Shown here piece by piece: positions 43,278 through 52,605 of a DNA stretch of 64,000 bases. Below the pieces are notes generated by a model. The model ran no database searches, was not told the origin of the DNA, and saw only the letters and a program-made list of their open reading frames with translations. The position numbers and the translations under genes are program-made. This DNA comes from a virus: positions 115,991-179,990 of IMG/VR virus record IMGVR_UViG_3300043395_000996; one strand, 5' to 3'. Every line of letters begins with the position of its first letter. Positions within the stretch are counted from its first letter, which is position 1.

Positions 43278-46200
43278 TATTTATTTTTTAATTCGTTTAT
43301 TTCGTTTTTTAATTCTTTTATAGCTTCAATTAAAAGTGGAACTACTTTTTCATATCTAACAGCTAAATATCCATCTTTTCTCTCAACAACAACTTCGGGT
43401 AAAACTTCTTTTATTTGTTGTGCGATAACGCCAACATCATGCTTTTTAACTAAAAGATTTGCATCAGGGTCATCTCCAATATGTTCTTGCATATATTCTT
43501 CAGTCCAATCAAATTCTACACCATTTAATTTATCAATTTTCTCCAATGCATTTTCAATAGGAATAATATTTTCTTTTAATCTTTCATCCGATGATGCATA
43601 TGCTATGATATTTCCTGTAGCTGATAAATCTCCTCCAATTTTAACATATGCTCCACTAAATGTACTTCTATCAATTCTAAAATATTTATCGGTTGCATTA
43701 ACTACTTGAAATCCTTTATCGGTAATTTCAGTTGCTTCTACCGATGAACCCAATGAAACATTTGAAGCGGAGCTACTTTTTGAATAAAATTGAGTAGTAG
43801 CAGTTGTATTACTATATAGAGTTCTATTCCAAACCAATCTTGCATAATATGTGCCAGATGTTGGTGCTGAAAATGCTATTGGATTTGTTGCAGCTGCTAT
43901 TGAAACTGTTCCTGCACTACTTATACCACCACTACTAATTGTACCATATCCGAGTATATTATTGAATCCGGCATCCGATGCTATTTGCCAAGCTACACCA
44001 ACATATAAATATCCACTCCATCCACCAGGGGTAGTTGCAACCCCACCAACTGCTGACATCGATATTGTTCCACTATATGTACCTCCGGCAGGTACACTAA
44101 ATGAAAAAGATGTACCATATAAAGATTGAGAACCTATATTTGATACCGCATCTGACCAAGAAAAGAAATTATAACTAGCAAATGGTATGCTTATACTATT
44201 ACCTGCTCCCAAATTCGTTAAATCACCTGCTCTTATTGTTAATTTTGGATTACCAGATGTATCATTTACAGCAATCAATGGTGATGGTGAAAATATTAAT
44301 CTACTATATCCACTACCATCTGGTGGTGAAGATAATTTATCAGGATTAATATTCCATCCACCAATTGTTCCTTGCGTAAATGTTGCAGTTTTACCTGTAA
44401 AATTCAATGCAGAAATATGAGAAGCATCTAAAGTATTTGCAACAACTTTACCCGTTGTAATAGAGTTATCATCTATATATGTGGCGTTTACACTATTCAA
44501 TGTTGATAATGTGCCCAATCCACTAACCTTTGTATTTGGAACAGTAACACCAGGTTGTAAAGTCAATGATGTTGCGGTTATTCCACCATTAATAGCTAAC
44601 GTACTACCATCAAATGTTAATTTATCACCTAATGAAAATATATTAGTAGAACCCGATTTAAAATAGAATGGTGTATTAGAATTATTATATGTACCAGTTC
44701 CAACATATATTGCTTTATTAGTACCATCCAATGTTATACCACCACTACCTACTTTTAAAACATTTGAAATATACCCATTTGCTCCTGCTATGACAGGTGA
44801 TATTATACTATCATTACTAATCAATGTACCACCATTGTATGAACCATTTGCTATACTATCCGCAATTGATTTTGCATTATTATATGCTACAGATGCCGAT
44901 AATGCTGCGTTTGAACCGGCAATCGAAGCTGCTGCTGAACCTGATGAAACTGCATTTGAACCGATAGTATTTGCATAAGTTTGAGTTGCCGCATTACCAC
45001 CTGTTACATTTATTGTTCCATTAACAGTCAGTGCACTACCATTCCAAAGTAACTGGTCTTTTAGTGAAAATTTGCCAGAACTATCCAAATAAACCGATGT
45101 ATCTGTATTATTGTAATTACCTACTCCTATGTATATTTTACGAGTTGTAGTTCTTGCATCTAAATTTATTTGCTGTGCAGATGTATCGCCAACTGTAAAT
45201 AATTCCTTTATGTATCCAACTTGCCCACCAATCGCAGGAGAATAAATTACAGTATCTCCTATAAATGAACCACTAAATTGACCATTTGCTAATTGTTGAA
45301 CTTTGGATAATGATGATGATAATATTAATACATTTGAAGCACTTACAGATGAACTTAATGATGTAATCGAAGATGATACTGAACCACTCAATGTTACAAT
45401 AGTTCCACTAACCGATGAACTTACATTTGTTAAACTGCCACTAATAGAACCACTCGTTACAACAATAGTTCCACTAATAGAAGATGATACGGCATATAGT
45501 TCTGCTAATGATGATGATTGAGATGCGCTTATAAAAATTAATGTTCCACCTAAATTATTATTACCACCGGTAAATAATGCAGATTGTGTTACGGCAACCG
45601 GCACATAGTTATTATTTACATCATAAAATTCAAAATTGAATTCATATGTTTCATTACCAATTACAGTTGGCATAGATGTTACAAATTCAATTTCGGATGG
45701 AGAAAACGCACTATCTTGTGTCAATTTTAAACTAACATTTCCTAAATGCCATTCGTTTTGTGATTGTGAGAAATATAAACTAGCCGTTGGCTCTGCTTTA
45801 GGTAAACTAAATTGAATTATTTGGTCTTTTAAATTTTTAGTAGGTGTTATACCATTTAAAGTTCCAATTAAATATTCACCATTATTAGAACCACTAATAT
45901 AAATTTCCAAATCACTTTCGGTTGATGCAGAATAAAAAGCATCCAATCCCAATTCATATACACTAACATCGGATAAATTCAAAGATGAACTATATTTGAA
46001 TTTACCAGCTCCATTTAATTTAACACCATTATCAATACGGCTTGATGTTAATTCAGTAGTTACACCATCTACAATCCATAATTTTTCTAAAGTTTCCGAT
46101 GTGAATAATCCACCATTACCAACTACACTACCACTCAACTCATAGGTTGATAATAATTCCTTTGATTCAACTAAAATATCTTGTATTAAATCGGAATCGG

Positions 46201-46876
46201 AAATATCACCTAAAGATGTTCTGAATACTTTTATTCTTTTAACATCTCCCGCAAAAGTTTCCATTTGCGATATTTTTATATTAGCAAATGAAGATACTAC
46301 ATTTGATTCAACTTTAACACCATTACTAAATGTATAAATTGGTGAAAGAGTTTCCGTAATAGTTGCTTGGGGTCTACGATAGAAACGAATTTTTGTTGTA
46401 TTAGCTAAAGCAGGGTTTACATTAATTTGCTTTTGCCATTTTACATTATATTGTCCTTCCCATTGAGTTGGAATAGGTGTAATTAATCCGTTATTATTAT
46501 AAGATGATAATTCTCCTAATATTGTAATTGTGGCAGGTCCATAAGATGTATCGGGATAAATGTGAACTGCTACAACTTTTGATATACCTTCATAATATTC
46601 GGTAACTATTTCAGTCCCACCAACTGATGATGAAACTATACCTTCACCTGGTTCGTGGTAAATTACATTTCCTTGCGAATCTTTTATTTCTATTTTCAAT
46701 AAAGTATCGGCTACCAAATATTCAGAACCCGCAATTAGAAATGCATTTTTACCACCTGTAAATGTATCGGGTAATTCGGTTATTTTAAAATATTCTGATG
46801 ATGGATTCGTATCTTCTACAAATACGTTATATCTTTCTAAATTCTCCGGAAATAATGTTTTCTTAACAACAGCCAT
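43277..46876 (-). CDS. tail fibre/spike with C-terminal S74 self-cleaving chaperone
   Basis: 1199 residues. The N-terminal about 450 are beta-rich attachment domains. About 450-520 is a Ser/Gly heptad-like stretch (SISGSLTNVSSSVSGTIVTL) suggesting a trimeric stalk. Then come repeated short fibre motifs (SGSFIGDTVIYSPAIGGQVG; YNNTDTSVYLDSSGKFSLKD; YNNSNTPFYFKSG...). The C-terminal about 105 residues are a peptidase S74 chaperone (YASSDERLKENIIPIENALE; VGVIAQQIKEVLPEVV), which normally folds the trimer and cuts itself off at the SD site. It is the first gene leftward of the divergent promoter region at 46877-46983. Confidence 0.9.
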   Translation of the reverse strand: MAVVKKTLFPENLERYNVFVEDTNPSSEYFKITELPDTFTGGKNAFLIAGSEYLVADTLLKIEIKDSQGNVIYHEPGEGIVSSSVGGTEIVTEYYEGISKVVAVHIYPDTSYGPATITILGELSSYNNNGLITPIPTQWEGQYNVKWQKQINVNPALANTTKIRFYRRPQATITETLSPIYTFSNGVKVESNVVSSFANIKISQMETFAGDVKRIKVFRTSLGDISDSDLIQDILVESKELLSTYELSGSVVGNGGLFTSETLEKLWIVDGVTTELTSSRIDNGVKLNGAGKFKYSSSLNLSDVSVYELGLDAFYSASTESDLEIYISGSNNGEYLIGTLNGITPTKNLKDQIIQFSLPKAEPTASLYFSQSQNEWHLGNVSLKLTQDSAFSPSEIEFVTSMPTVIGNETYEFNFEFYDVNNNYVPVAVTQSALFTGGNNNLGGTLIFISASQSSSLAELYAVSSSISGTIVVTSGSISGSLTNVSSSVSGTIVTLSGSVSSSITSLSSSVSASNVLILSSSLSKVQQLANGQFSGSFIGDTVIYSPAIGGQVGYIKELFTVGDTSAQQINLDARTTTRKIYIGVGNYNNTDTSVYLDSSGKFSLKDQLLWNGSALTVNGTINVTGGNAATQTYANTIGSNAVSSGSAAASIAGSNAALSASVAYNNAKSIADSIANGSYNGGTLISNDSIISPVIAGANGYISNVLKVGSGGITLDGTNKAIYVGTGTYNNSNTPFYFKSGSTNIFSLGDKLTFDGSTLAINGGITATSLTLQPGVTVPNTKVSGLGTLSTLNSVNATYIDDNSITTGKVVANTLDASHISALNFTGKTATFTQGTIGGWNINPDKLSSPPDGSGYSRLIFSPSPLIAVNDTSGNPKLTIRAGDLTNLGAGNSISIPFASYNFFSWSDAVSNIGSQSLYGTSFSFSVPAGGTYSGTISMSAVGGVATTPGGWSGYLYVGVAWQIASDAGFNNILGYGTISSGGISSAGTVSIAAATNPIAFSAPTSGTYYARLVWNRTLYSNTTATTQFYSKSSSASNVSLGSSVEATEITDKGFQVVNATDKYFRIDRSTFSGAYVKIGGDLSATGNIIAYASSDERLKENIIPIENALEKIDKLNGVEFDWTEEYMQEHIGDDPDANLLVKKHDVGVIAQQIKEVLPEVVVERKDGYLAVRYEKVVPLLIEAIKELKNEINELKNK

Positions 46877-46897
46877 TTACAATATGTTTTACTTTAT

Positions 46898-46906
46898 TAT
46901 AAATAT
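46898..46906 (-). promoter_or_regulatory. late-promoter-like core ATATTTATA, fibre gene
   Basis: ATATTTATA on the minus strand, 21 nt before the fibre ATG. The flanks match the copy at 60497-60505: 18 bases, AAG-core-ATAAAG, are identical. Confidence 0.6.
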
Positions 46907-46927
46907 CTTCAAAAAAATAAATATCCC

Positions 46928-46936
46928 ATATTTATA
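46928..46936 (+). promoter_or_regulatory. late-promoter-like core ATATTTATA in plus orientation
   Basis: The same core on the plus strand, 47 nt before the only plus-strand gene and followed by TAAAG as at two minus-strand copies. Together with 46898-46906 it forms a divergent pair. Between it and the gene, the short direct repeat ACTAAAGAAAACTAAAG is visible. Confidence 0.55.
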
Positions 46937-46983
46937 TAAAGAAAACTAATATACTCTTTAAAAAACTAAAGAAAACTAAAGTT

Positions 46984-47163
46984 ATGAAATACGCAATGTT
47001 ACAAATAAAAAAAGAAACCCACGAACTTCTCAAAAATTATTGTGAAGAACATGGGTTTAAGATGGGAAGTTTAGTAGAAAACTTAATTAAGAAACACGTT
47101 GGTGTAACTAAACCTCAAGCGGGTGTGTTAAGAGCTGACAAGGTTAAAAGTCAATCTTACTAA
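46984..47163 (+). CDS. ribbon-helix-helix-like small DNA-binding protein
   Basis: 59 residues, on the opposite strand to everything else in the window. The first 39 residues fit an Arc/CopG-type fold: a beta strand MKYAMLQIKKE, helix THELLKNYCEEHG, a GFKMGS turn, then helix LVENLIKKHV. A basic tail follows (KPQAGVLRADKVKSQSY). Its last 20 bases overlap, antisense, the end of the Mre11-Rad50 gene. It faces away from the fibre gene across a short divergent promoter region, a typical place for an autoregulated repressor. DNA binding is inferred from the pattern only. Confidence 0.65.
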   Translation: MKYAMLQIKKETHELLKNYCEEHGFKMGSLVENLIKKHVGVTKPQAGVLRADKVKSQSY

Positions 47164-50100
47164 ATCCATCTACTTTCTTTATTTCAATCAATCCATCTAC
47201 GATATCTCTCATAGCATCTAAATGGGAAATTACCCATATGAAATCGAATTGAGTTTTTAAATACTGCATCATTCCAAATAAAGATGAAAGGTTATTACTA
47301 TCTAATGTTCCAAAACCTTCATCGATTACTAAAAAGTTAGGTCGAGGTAATCCACAAATGTTTATAAGTGCAACTCTAATTGCTAATCCACTAATAAACT
47401 TCTCCATACCACTACACATCTCCAAAGCCCATTCTTGGTCTTCGTAAACAATCTTAGCGTTAATAGATTTACCATCGACATCCATAACAATACCAAAATC
47501 AACAACCTGTCCTAATATATTATTAATTTCACTTTCAATAACTGGCATTGCTTTTGAAATTAATTCGTATGGAACACCATCTCGCTTAATAGCATCTAAA
47601 TAATATGTGTATAATCGATTCTTTTCTTCCAATTCTTTAACCTCATCCATTTTATCCTTTACATTATCTATAAACGATTGTATTTGAGTAATAGAACCTT
47701 TTAAATCGGATATTTTTTTATTCAAACCTTTTATTTCAGAATCTATTTCAGATTTAGTTCTAGTTAATCCTTCAATTACCGATTCTATTTGCTGATTCTT
47801 CTTAATAGTATCTTCATTGTCGTGATATTTTTGAATATCGTTATTTACTTGCTCTAATTGAGTATCATATAATTCTTTTTGAGTTTCAAATCCTTTTAAC
47901 TCAACAATTGTCTTTTCTTTGAGAACAATTGATTTTTGATATTTAGATTTTAATTCAACTAACTCTTCCCATTGCTCTTCTACATCTGCAATATATGATG
48001 CCTGTTGAATTAACGATTGATGTTTATTACCTAAATCGGATAACTCTTCTTCTTGCTTTTCTACAATTTCCTTTGTGGCGATGGCATCTTTTACAAAGAC
48101 GTTATCCATACAAAACTTACAATTTGGGTCATATTCATGCTTTTCCAAATGTGAAAGTTTCTCTTTATTTGTTTTTATAGATTGTTCTAATAACTGAATT
48201 TGATGTTCGGTTTCATTTATTTCATTTTTGTATTCATCCCATTCCTTTTTAGCATCTTCAATTGATTTTCCATTAATCGTTTTATGTTCTTCAATTGATT
48301 GTGATATTTCTGATATGGATTGAGTCATCGAATCCAATTTTTCATTTTTAGCTTTTTCTTCTGCTAAAACGTGTAAAATATCTCTACCAATTTGATTCTT
48401 TTTCTTTTCTAATTTTTCCAAATCCAAATTACCATCAATTGGAACTAATTCTTTTGTTAATCCCAATATTCTTTCCGATAAATCAGTTGAATCATTTACT
48501 TTATTTTCTAATTCCTTTTCTAAACCTCTTAATTCGGATTTCTTTGTTTGCTTTTCTAAACCCTTTTCAGCTAATTCGGTTGTAAAATCAGTTTTCTTAA
48601 AGTTTTTAATAAGAACACTTACTTCTTTAATATCCTCATTAGCAGTTTCATACAACTTATCAAATATATCCAATCCCATAAATTGTGCTAACAAATCTTT
48701 ACGTTCTGATTGTGATTTATCAATAAAGATTGAATTATTACCTTGTAGTGATAAAGCAGTTAATACAAAATCCTCATATCTACCTACATATTGTTCAATA
48801 GCTGCGTTTGTATCTCTTCTTTCAGTTCCGTTTAATAATTCCTTTTGTCCACCTTCTTCTTTCCAAAATTGAACATCAACTTTAACATTCTTTCCTTTAT
48901 TAATTGTTTTAGCAGTTCTTTCAATAAAGAAATCTACACCATTGATTTGAAATTGTAATTTACAATAGAAATCACTCTTACGATTATTCATAATGTTTTG
49001 AGCTTTAAATGCTCTACTACTTTTATCGTATAAGCAGAATGAAATTGCATCAAATAGAGATGATTTACCACTTGCGTTTGGTGCAAATAATCCCATCAAC
49101 CCACCTACTTTACTGAAATCAATTTTATTGTTCTCACCATATGAAAACATATTACTGAATTCAAATCTGATAGGTTTCCAATGAATATTTCTATGTAAAT
49201 CTTCTTTTTTAATTCTATTATTTACATCAGTATTGATTACTTCTAATGCATCCAAATCTTCCGTTGTTGTAAACGGCATCATTCTTTGAATATAATCTCT
49301 TAATAAAGAGTTTTGATATGATACATCGGAAATATCTTCAAAATCTAATTTTGATGCTCTATTACCCGTTTTAGATTTAGCCAATGAATCGGTTCTGATA
49401 ATTGTAAAATCATCAACACCATATCTCATTTTAATTTCGGTTACTACTTTCTTTGTATCAGCAGTATCGGTATTAGATAAACGAACTCGCAATCTCGGAT
49501 ATTTTGGCATATTTGTTACAACTGGCACATTTCCGTTATCAACATCTAATGTATAATATCCATAATCATTTTGAATATCAACGGATTCATAAGTCATTGT
49601 ATCCAAATCCCATACAACAAATCCATGCTTATCTAAAGTTTCACCAAAGTTTTGTTGAACCAAAGAACCCGCATAAACTACTTTACAACCTTTTGGAGAA
49701 ATCATCTCTTGTCGTTTGTGAATATCACCCAATAGGGCTAAATCGAATCCATCAAACATATCCGTTGTAAAATGTCTACTACTTACTACATAACCAATAT
49801 CAGTCATAGAATTATCAACTGGTCCGTGGAATAAAGCAATTTTCTTATTGCCAAACATTTTATCAGCAGTAATCCAATTCTTCTTATCATCAAAAATACT
49901 GAATACTGAAAAATCTACATCATCTATTGAATAAACTTGCGTATCTCTTAAATAATGAAAGTTTGGTAGGTTTAAAGCGTTTACAATTGGGGTTAGAACA
50001 TCCATTCTATCCAAATTGTTCATATTACAATCATGATTACCCGTAATAAGAATGGTTTCACAATGTTTAGAACATTCGGTAAACAACCAATTGATTTCGT

Positions 50101-50287
50101 TCACTAATTCGGGTGACATTTCCAATTTAGCATGAGCAATATCTCCTGCCAAATAAATGATAGAATCTTCCGTTCCTCTTTTACGGATTTCTTCAAACAT
50201 CTTTTCAAATACTTGTCTATATTCTTTGTGTCGTTGCACATTACGAATATGAACATCGGCAATGTGGTAAATTCGTTTTAAACTCAT
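47144..50287 (-). CDS. 47/46: fused Mre11-Rad50 (SbcD-SbcC, T4 gp47-gp46) nuclease/ATPase
   Basis: 1047 residues in one frame. Residues 1 to about 340 are an Mre11-type phosphoesterase (ADVH 10-13, GD 48-49, GNHD 83-86, LFHGP 152-156, GDIH 187-190). Residues about 365-1047 are Rad50-like: Walker A PNASGKSS 403-410, coiled coil with zinc hook CKFC 723-726, second coil, signature CSGMEK 958-963 and Walker B FLVIDEGFGTLD 985-996. In T4 these are two proteins (339 and 560 residues) that degrade host DNA and resect ends for recombination-dependent replication. Its ATG overlaps the reading strand's next gene as ATGA with the primase stop. Confidence 0.95.
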   Translation of the reverse strand: MSLKRIYHIADVHIRNVQRHKEYRQVFEKMFEEIRKRGTEDSIIYLAGDIAHAKLEMSPELVNEINWLFTECSKHCETILITGNHDCNMNNLDRMDVLTPIVNALNLPNFHYLRDTQVYSIDDVDFSVFSIFDDKKNWITADKMFGNKKIALFHGPVDNSMTDIGYVVSSRHFTTDMFDGFDLALLGDIHKRQEMISPKGCKVVYAGSLVQQNFGETLDKHGFVVWDLDTMTYESVDIQNDYGYYTLDVDNGNVPVVTNMPKYPRLRVRLSNTDTADTKKVVTEIKMRYGVDDFTIIRTDSLAKSKTGNRASKLDFEDISDVSYQNSLLRDYIQRMMPFTTTEDLDALEVINTDVNNRIKKEDLHRNIHWKPIRFEFSNMFSYGENNKIDFSKVGGLMGLFAPNASGKSSLFDAISFCLYDKSSRAFKAQNIMNNRKSDFYCKLQFQINGVDFFIERTAKTINKGKNVKVDVQFWKEEGGQKELLNGTERRDTNAAIEQYVGRYEDFVLTALSLQGNNSIFIDKSQSERKDLLAQFMGLDIFDKLYETANEDIKEVSVLIKNFKKTDFTTELAEKGLEKQTKKSELRGLEKELENKVNDSTDLSERILGLTKELVPIDGNLDLEKLEKKKNQIGRDILHVLAEEKAKNEKLDSMTQSISEISQSIEEHKTINGKSIEDAKKEWDEYKNEINETEHQIQLLEQSIKTNKEKLSHLEKHEYDPNCKFCMDNVFVKDAIATKEIVEKQEEELSDLGNKHQSLIQQASYIADVEEQWEELVELKSKYQKSIVLKEKTIVELKGFETQKELYDTQLEQVNNDIQKYHDNEDTIKKNQQIESVIEGLTRTKSEIDSEIKGLNKKISDLKGSITQIQSFIDNVKDKMDEVKELEEKNRLYTYYLDAIKRDGVPYELISKAMPVIESEINNILGQVVDFGIVMDVDGKSINAKIVYEDQEWALEMCSGMEKFISGLAIRVALINICGLPRPNFLVIDEGFGTLDSNNLSSLFGMMQYLKTQFDFIWVISHLDAMRDIVDGLIEIKKVDGFSKIDF

Positions 50288-51225
50288 AATGAATTTATTT
50301 TATTTAATAATAAATCTTCTGATGAAAATTCTTTTGTTTTATTTAATTCTTCGTAAAATTTTTCATAACCCATATCAGATGCATCTTTATCTTTTAGATA
50401 CATCATCTTTACATTGATTCCATTTTTTCTAAAATAATCAGCTGCTTTAAGTGCTTCATTGATTGCATCATTATCCAATGAAATTATGATATCACTTATA
50501 CCACTAATGAATATTTTTTCAACTAATTGTTTAGATGGAAACTTACCTAAAAGTGGAATAGCATTTCGTTTGATTGTTATAGCATCAAATACACCTTCAC
50601 ATAATATAATTGGTTCTTTCCAATTAACTTGCGATTCAAAACAAATTATATTTTTACTGATTGGTGGATTTTTGTATTTCATTTTCTCTTCTGGGTAATA
50701 TGAACGAGAAACAAAATAGTTTAATAATCCATCCGAATTATATGATGGAATTATTACTCGTCTCGCATACAATCCATCTTTACAATAACCAATATTATGT
50801 TTTATTATATCTTTTATAGTAATACCTCTTTCAGTTAAATAATACATAGCATGTTTATATTCGGGATTAAATCCCTTTGGTTCTTCTGCTAATGAAATAA
50901 ATTCTTTTGGGAGAGAGATGAATACCTTTGTTTCGGCATCTTCTTGTTGTGGTGTCCAATTACTATCACCATAAATTTCTCTAATTACGGATATAGTTTT
51001 TCTATCTACATCTAATTTACGAAGTAAAGATGTTAATTTTTTACCACCACTATTGCAAGTCCAACAATGCCATTTTTGGGTTTCAGTATTTATTTGTAAT
51101 TTGGGCTTATGATGGTTACAAAACGGGCAATAATATGCTATTTCGTTCCCTTTTAGGGAAACGCCACTACCCAACACATTATTTAGGGTATGTATTACCT
51201 TATTTTTGTCATTGCTACTTAACAC
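50284..51225 (-). CDS. DNA primase, DnaG/T4 gp61-like (CHC2 zinc finger + Toprim)
   Basis: About 313 residues. Zinc finger YYCPFCNHHKPKLQINTE then WHCWTCNSGG near the start (two CxxC pairs); Toprim core PIILCEGVFDAITIKRNAIP, then DIIISLDNDAINEALKAADY and LKDKDASDMG. It makes RNA primers for lagging-strand synthesis. The start is uncertain: the longest frame begins at a TTG (51243) inside the promoter at 51230-51260. I prefer GTG 51225 or TTG 51222, close to the expected transcript start, which implies a leaderless mRNA. It is coupled by ATGA to the Mre11-Rad50 gene. Confidence 0.88.
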   Translation of the reverse strand: MLSSNDKNKVIHTLNNVLGSGVSLKGNEIAYYCPFCNHHKPKLQINTETQKWHCWTCNSGGKKLTSLLRKLDVDRKTISVIREIYGDSNWTPQQEDAETKVFISLPKEFISLAEEPKGFNPEYKHAMYYLTERGITIKDIIKHNIGYCKDGLYARRVIIPSYNSDGLLNYFVSRSYYPEEKMKYKNPPISKNIICFESQVNWKEPIILCEGVFDAITIKRNAIPLLGKFPSKQLVEKIFISGISDIIISLDNDAINEALKAADYFRKNGINVKMMYLKDKDASDMGYEKFYEELNKTKEFSSEDLLLNKINSL

Positions 51226-51229
51226 AAAA

Positions 51230-51260
51230 CAAATATACGACAAATATTTTAAATTACCAA
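51230..51260 (-). promoter_or_regulatory. Bacteroidota sigma-A type promoter (TTG-N20-TATATTTG)
   Basis: TTG (51260-51258), 20 bases, TATATTTG (51237-51230). The spacing equals that of the three other host-type promoters. It should drive primase and the fused nuclease early, using host RNA polymerase. Confidence 0.7.
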
Positions 51261-51264
51261 ATTT

Positions 51265-51678
51265 TTATGGTTCTAAAAACCAACTTTCTGGTATTTCTTT
51301 ATCTGCGTATTTAAATCCGTTTTTTTCACACCACAATGCATATGTGGTTTTAGAATTTTTACTGATTTTGTTCTTTGAATTCGAGAATACGAATCTGATA
51401 TCTAATTGCGGATTTTGCTCCTTAACTAACAAATGTTTTTTTCTATCTGCTGCAAGAAATCTACCTTTTGTTTCTACGAATATACCATTAGGCAACTTAA
51501 AATCAGGATTGTAAGTATGTTTAGAAGCAGGTACAATATAATTGACCTTTTCCGATTCATATTTAACTTCAATCCCCTTTCTTTCAATTTGTGTTGAAAT
51601 GTTTTCTTCAAGACCGGATTTAAATCCATATTTTCTAGCAACCCATGTGCTAGATTTTTTTATAACTTTTTTAGCCAT
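51265..51678 (-). CDS. Holliday-junction resolvase, T7 endonuclease I-like
   Basis: 137 residues (T7 gp3 has 149). The PD-(D/E)XK site is complete: Glu24 (SGLEENIS), Asp59 (YNPDF), Glu69 and Lys71 (FVETKGRF). The spacing matches T7 endonuclease I (20, 55, 65, 67), with all positions moved by four. The lysine-rich N-terminus and DRKKHLLVKEQNP helix also fit. It would cut branched DNA before packaging, replacing T4 endonuclease VII. It lies 5 bases after a small gene and just before the host-type promoter of the primase. Confidence 0.88.
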   Translation of the reverse strand: MAKKVIKKSSTWVARKYGFKSGLEENISTQIERKGIEVKYESEKVNYIVPASKHTYNPDFKLPNGIFVETKGRFLAADRKKHLLVKEQNPQLDIRFVFSNSKNKISKNSKTTYALWCEKNGFKYADKEIPESWFLEP

Positions 51679-51683
51679 TAAAA

Positions 51684-51893
51684 TTATTTTTTCTTCATAT
51701 CGGAGTATTTACCTCCAGCGATTTCACCACCTCTACCAGTTTTGAATTTTGCAGCAGTTAGTACTTGCTCATCTATTTTTTTCAAATCATTTGTAGTGTA
51801 TGGCGTTTTTGCATTAACACCGGCTTCATAAGAAATTTTATCAACTCCTAATGCTGCTTTGTTTGCTTCGTATAAATCTAAAATCTTTGACAT
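51684..51893 (-). CDS. hypothetical 69-residue protein
   Basis: Small soluble protein starting MSKILDLYEANKAALGVDKI, with a Gly-rich basic end (FKTGRGGEIAGGKYSDMKKK). No family recognised. A variant late core (ATATTTATT, 51911-51919) lies 17 nt upstream, so it may start the resolvase transcript. Its regular composition and defined flanks suggest a real gene; function unknown. Confidence 0.65.
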   Translation of the reverse strand: MSKILDLYEANKAALGVDKISYEAGVNAKTPYTTNDLKKIDEQVLTAAKFKTGRGGEIAGGKYSDMKKK

Positions 51894-51918
51894 AGTTTCT
51901 ATTGTTTAGTAATAAATA

Positions 51919-52602
51919 TTAAATATTTTTGTTTAATTCAAAAAATGTGGTATAAGCAAATCTAATAAATCCATTTTTAACAGGGTTTACACCATGTGTG
52001 ATATTACTATTTACAAATTCTAATAAAGAAAAATTTCCTAAAACAGGTTTTATACTAAATTCTTTTTTACTGTTTGTTATAATAGTTAATTCACCGCCGC
52101 CATCGTTATACTCTTCTTCTGGTGTTAAATATATAATTAACCCACAAACTCTACCATCGTTCAATCCATCCATATGTGGGCATATCATATCCCCATCTAA
52201 ATACATTGTAAAATTTCCATTATTTTTAAAATCTTCTATTTTATAATTTGAATTTGGATACATTGCTTTTACAATATCAAATCCAATTTTTCTGAAATAT
52301 TGATTTAATGTAAAATCACTATGAAATTCGTACCATCTTTGCCAAATATTCAAATTGTTTTCTTTTACAAATTTATTCCTAGCATCCACTTCATCAAATG
52401 CGATTGAATCTTCATAATTTTTTTCACCTGGATAATATTGATATCTGCATCTTATATCCGATGTATTTTCTTTTGCAAACTTTTTTAATAAATTAATATT
52501 ATTTAATAAGGTAGCATCATTTTTATCAACAAAATCAAATAAACTTCCAACATATACTCCTTCATTAATATAATCGTTTGGATTGATAGGTGTGCTTTTC
52601 AT
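51919..52602 (-). CDS. 2OG-Fe(II) oxygenase
   Basis: 227 residues with a complete iron site: HMD (His143, Asp145 in CPHMDGLNDG), distal His203 (SNITHGVNPV) and Arg214 (GFIRFAYTTF). GLIIYLTPEEEYNDGGGELT is the typical strand pair of prolyl 4-hydroxylase-like members. It lies between structural genes and the small gene, apart from the carbohydrate locus, and is distinct in sequence from the oxygenase at 26228-26821. Such oxygenases are common in T4-like environmental phages, with unknown targets. Confidence 0.8.
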   Translation of the reverse strand: MKSTPINPNDYINEGVYVGSLFDFVDKNDATLLNNINLLKKFAKENTSDIRCRYQYYPGEKNYEDSIAFDEVDARNKFVKENNLNIWQRWYEFHSDFTLNQYFRKIGFDIVKAMYPNSNYKIEDFKNNGNFTMYLDGDMICPHMDGLNDGRVCGLIIYLTPEEEYNDGGGELTIITNSKKEFSIKPVLGNFSLLEFVNSNITHGVNPVKNGFIRFAYTTFFELNKNI

Positions 52603-52605
52603 AAA

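Noticed and set aside
43851-45521. Series of proline- and valine-rich plus-strand frames opposite the fibre gene.
   Set aside because: Typical reverse-complement reading of Gly/Ser/Thr-rich fibre codons.
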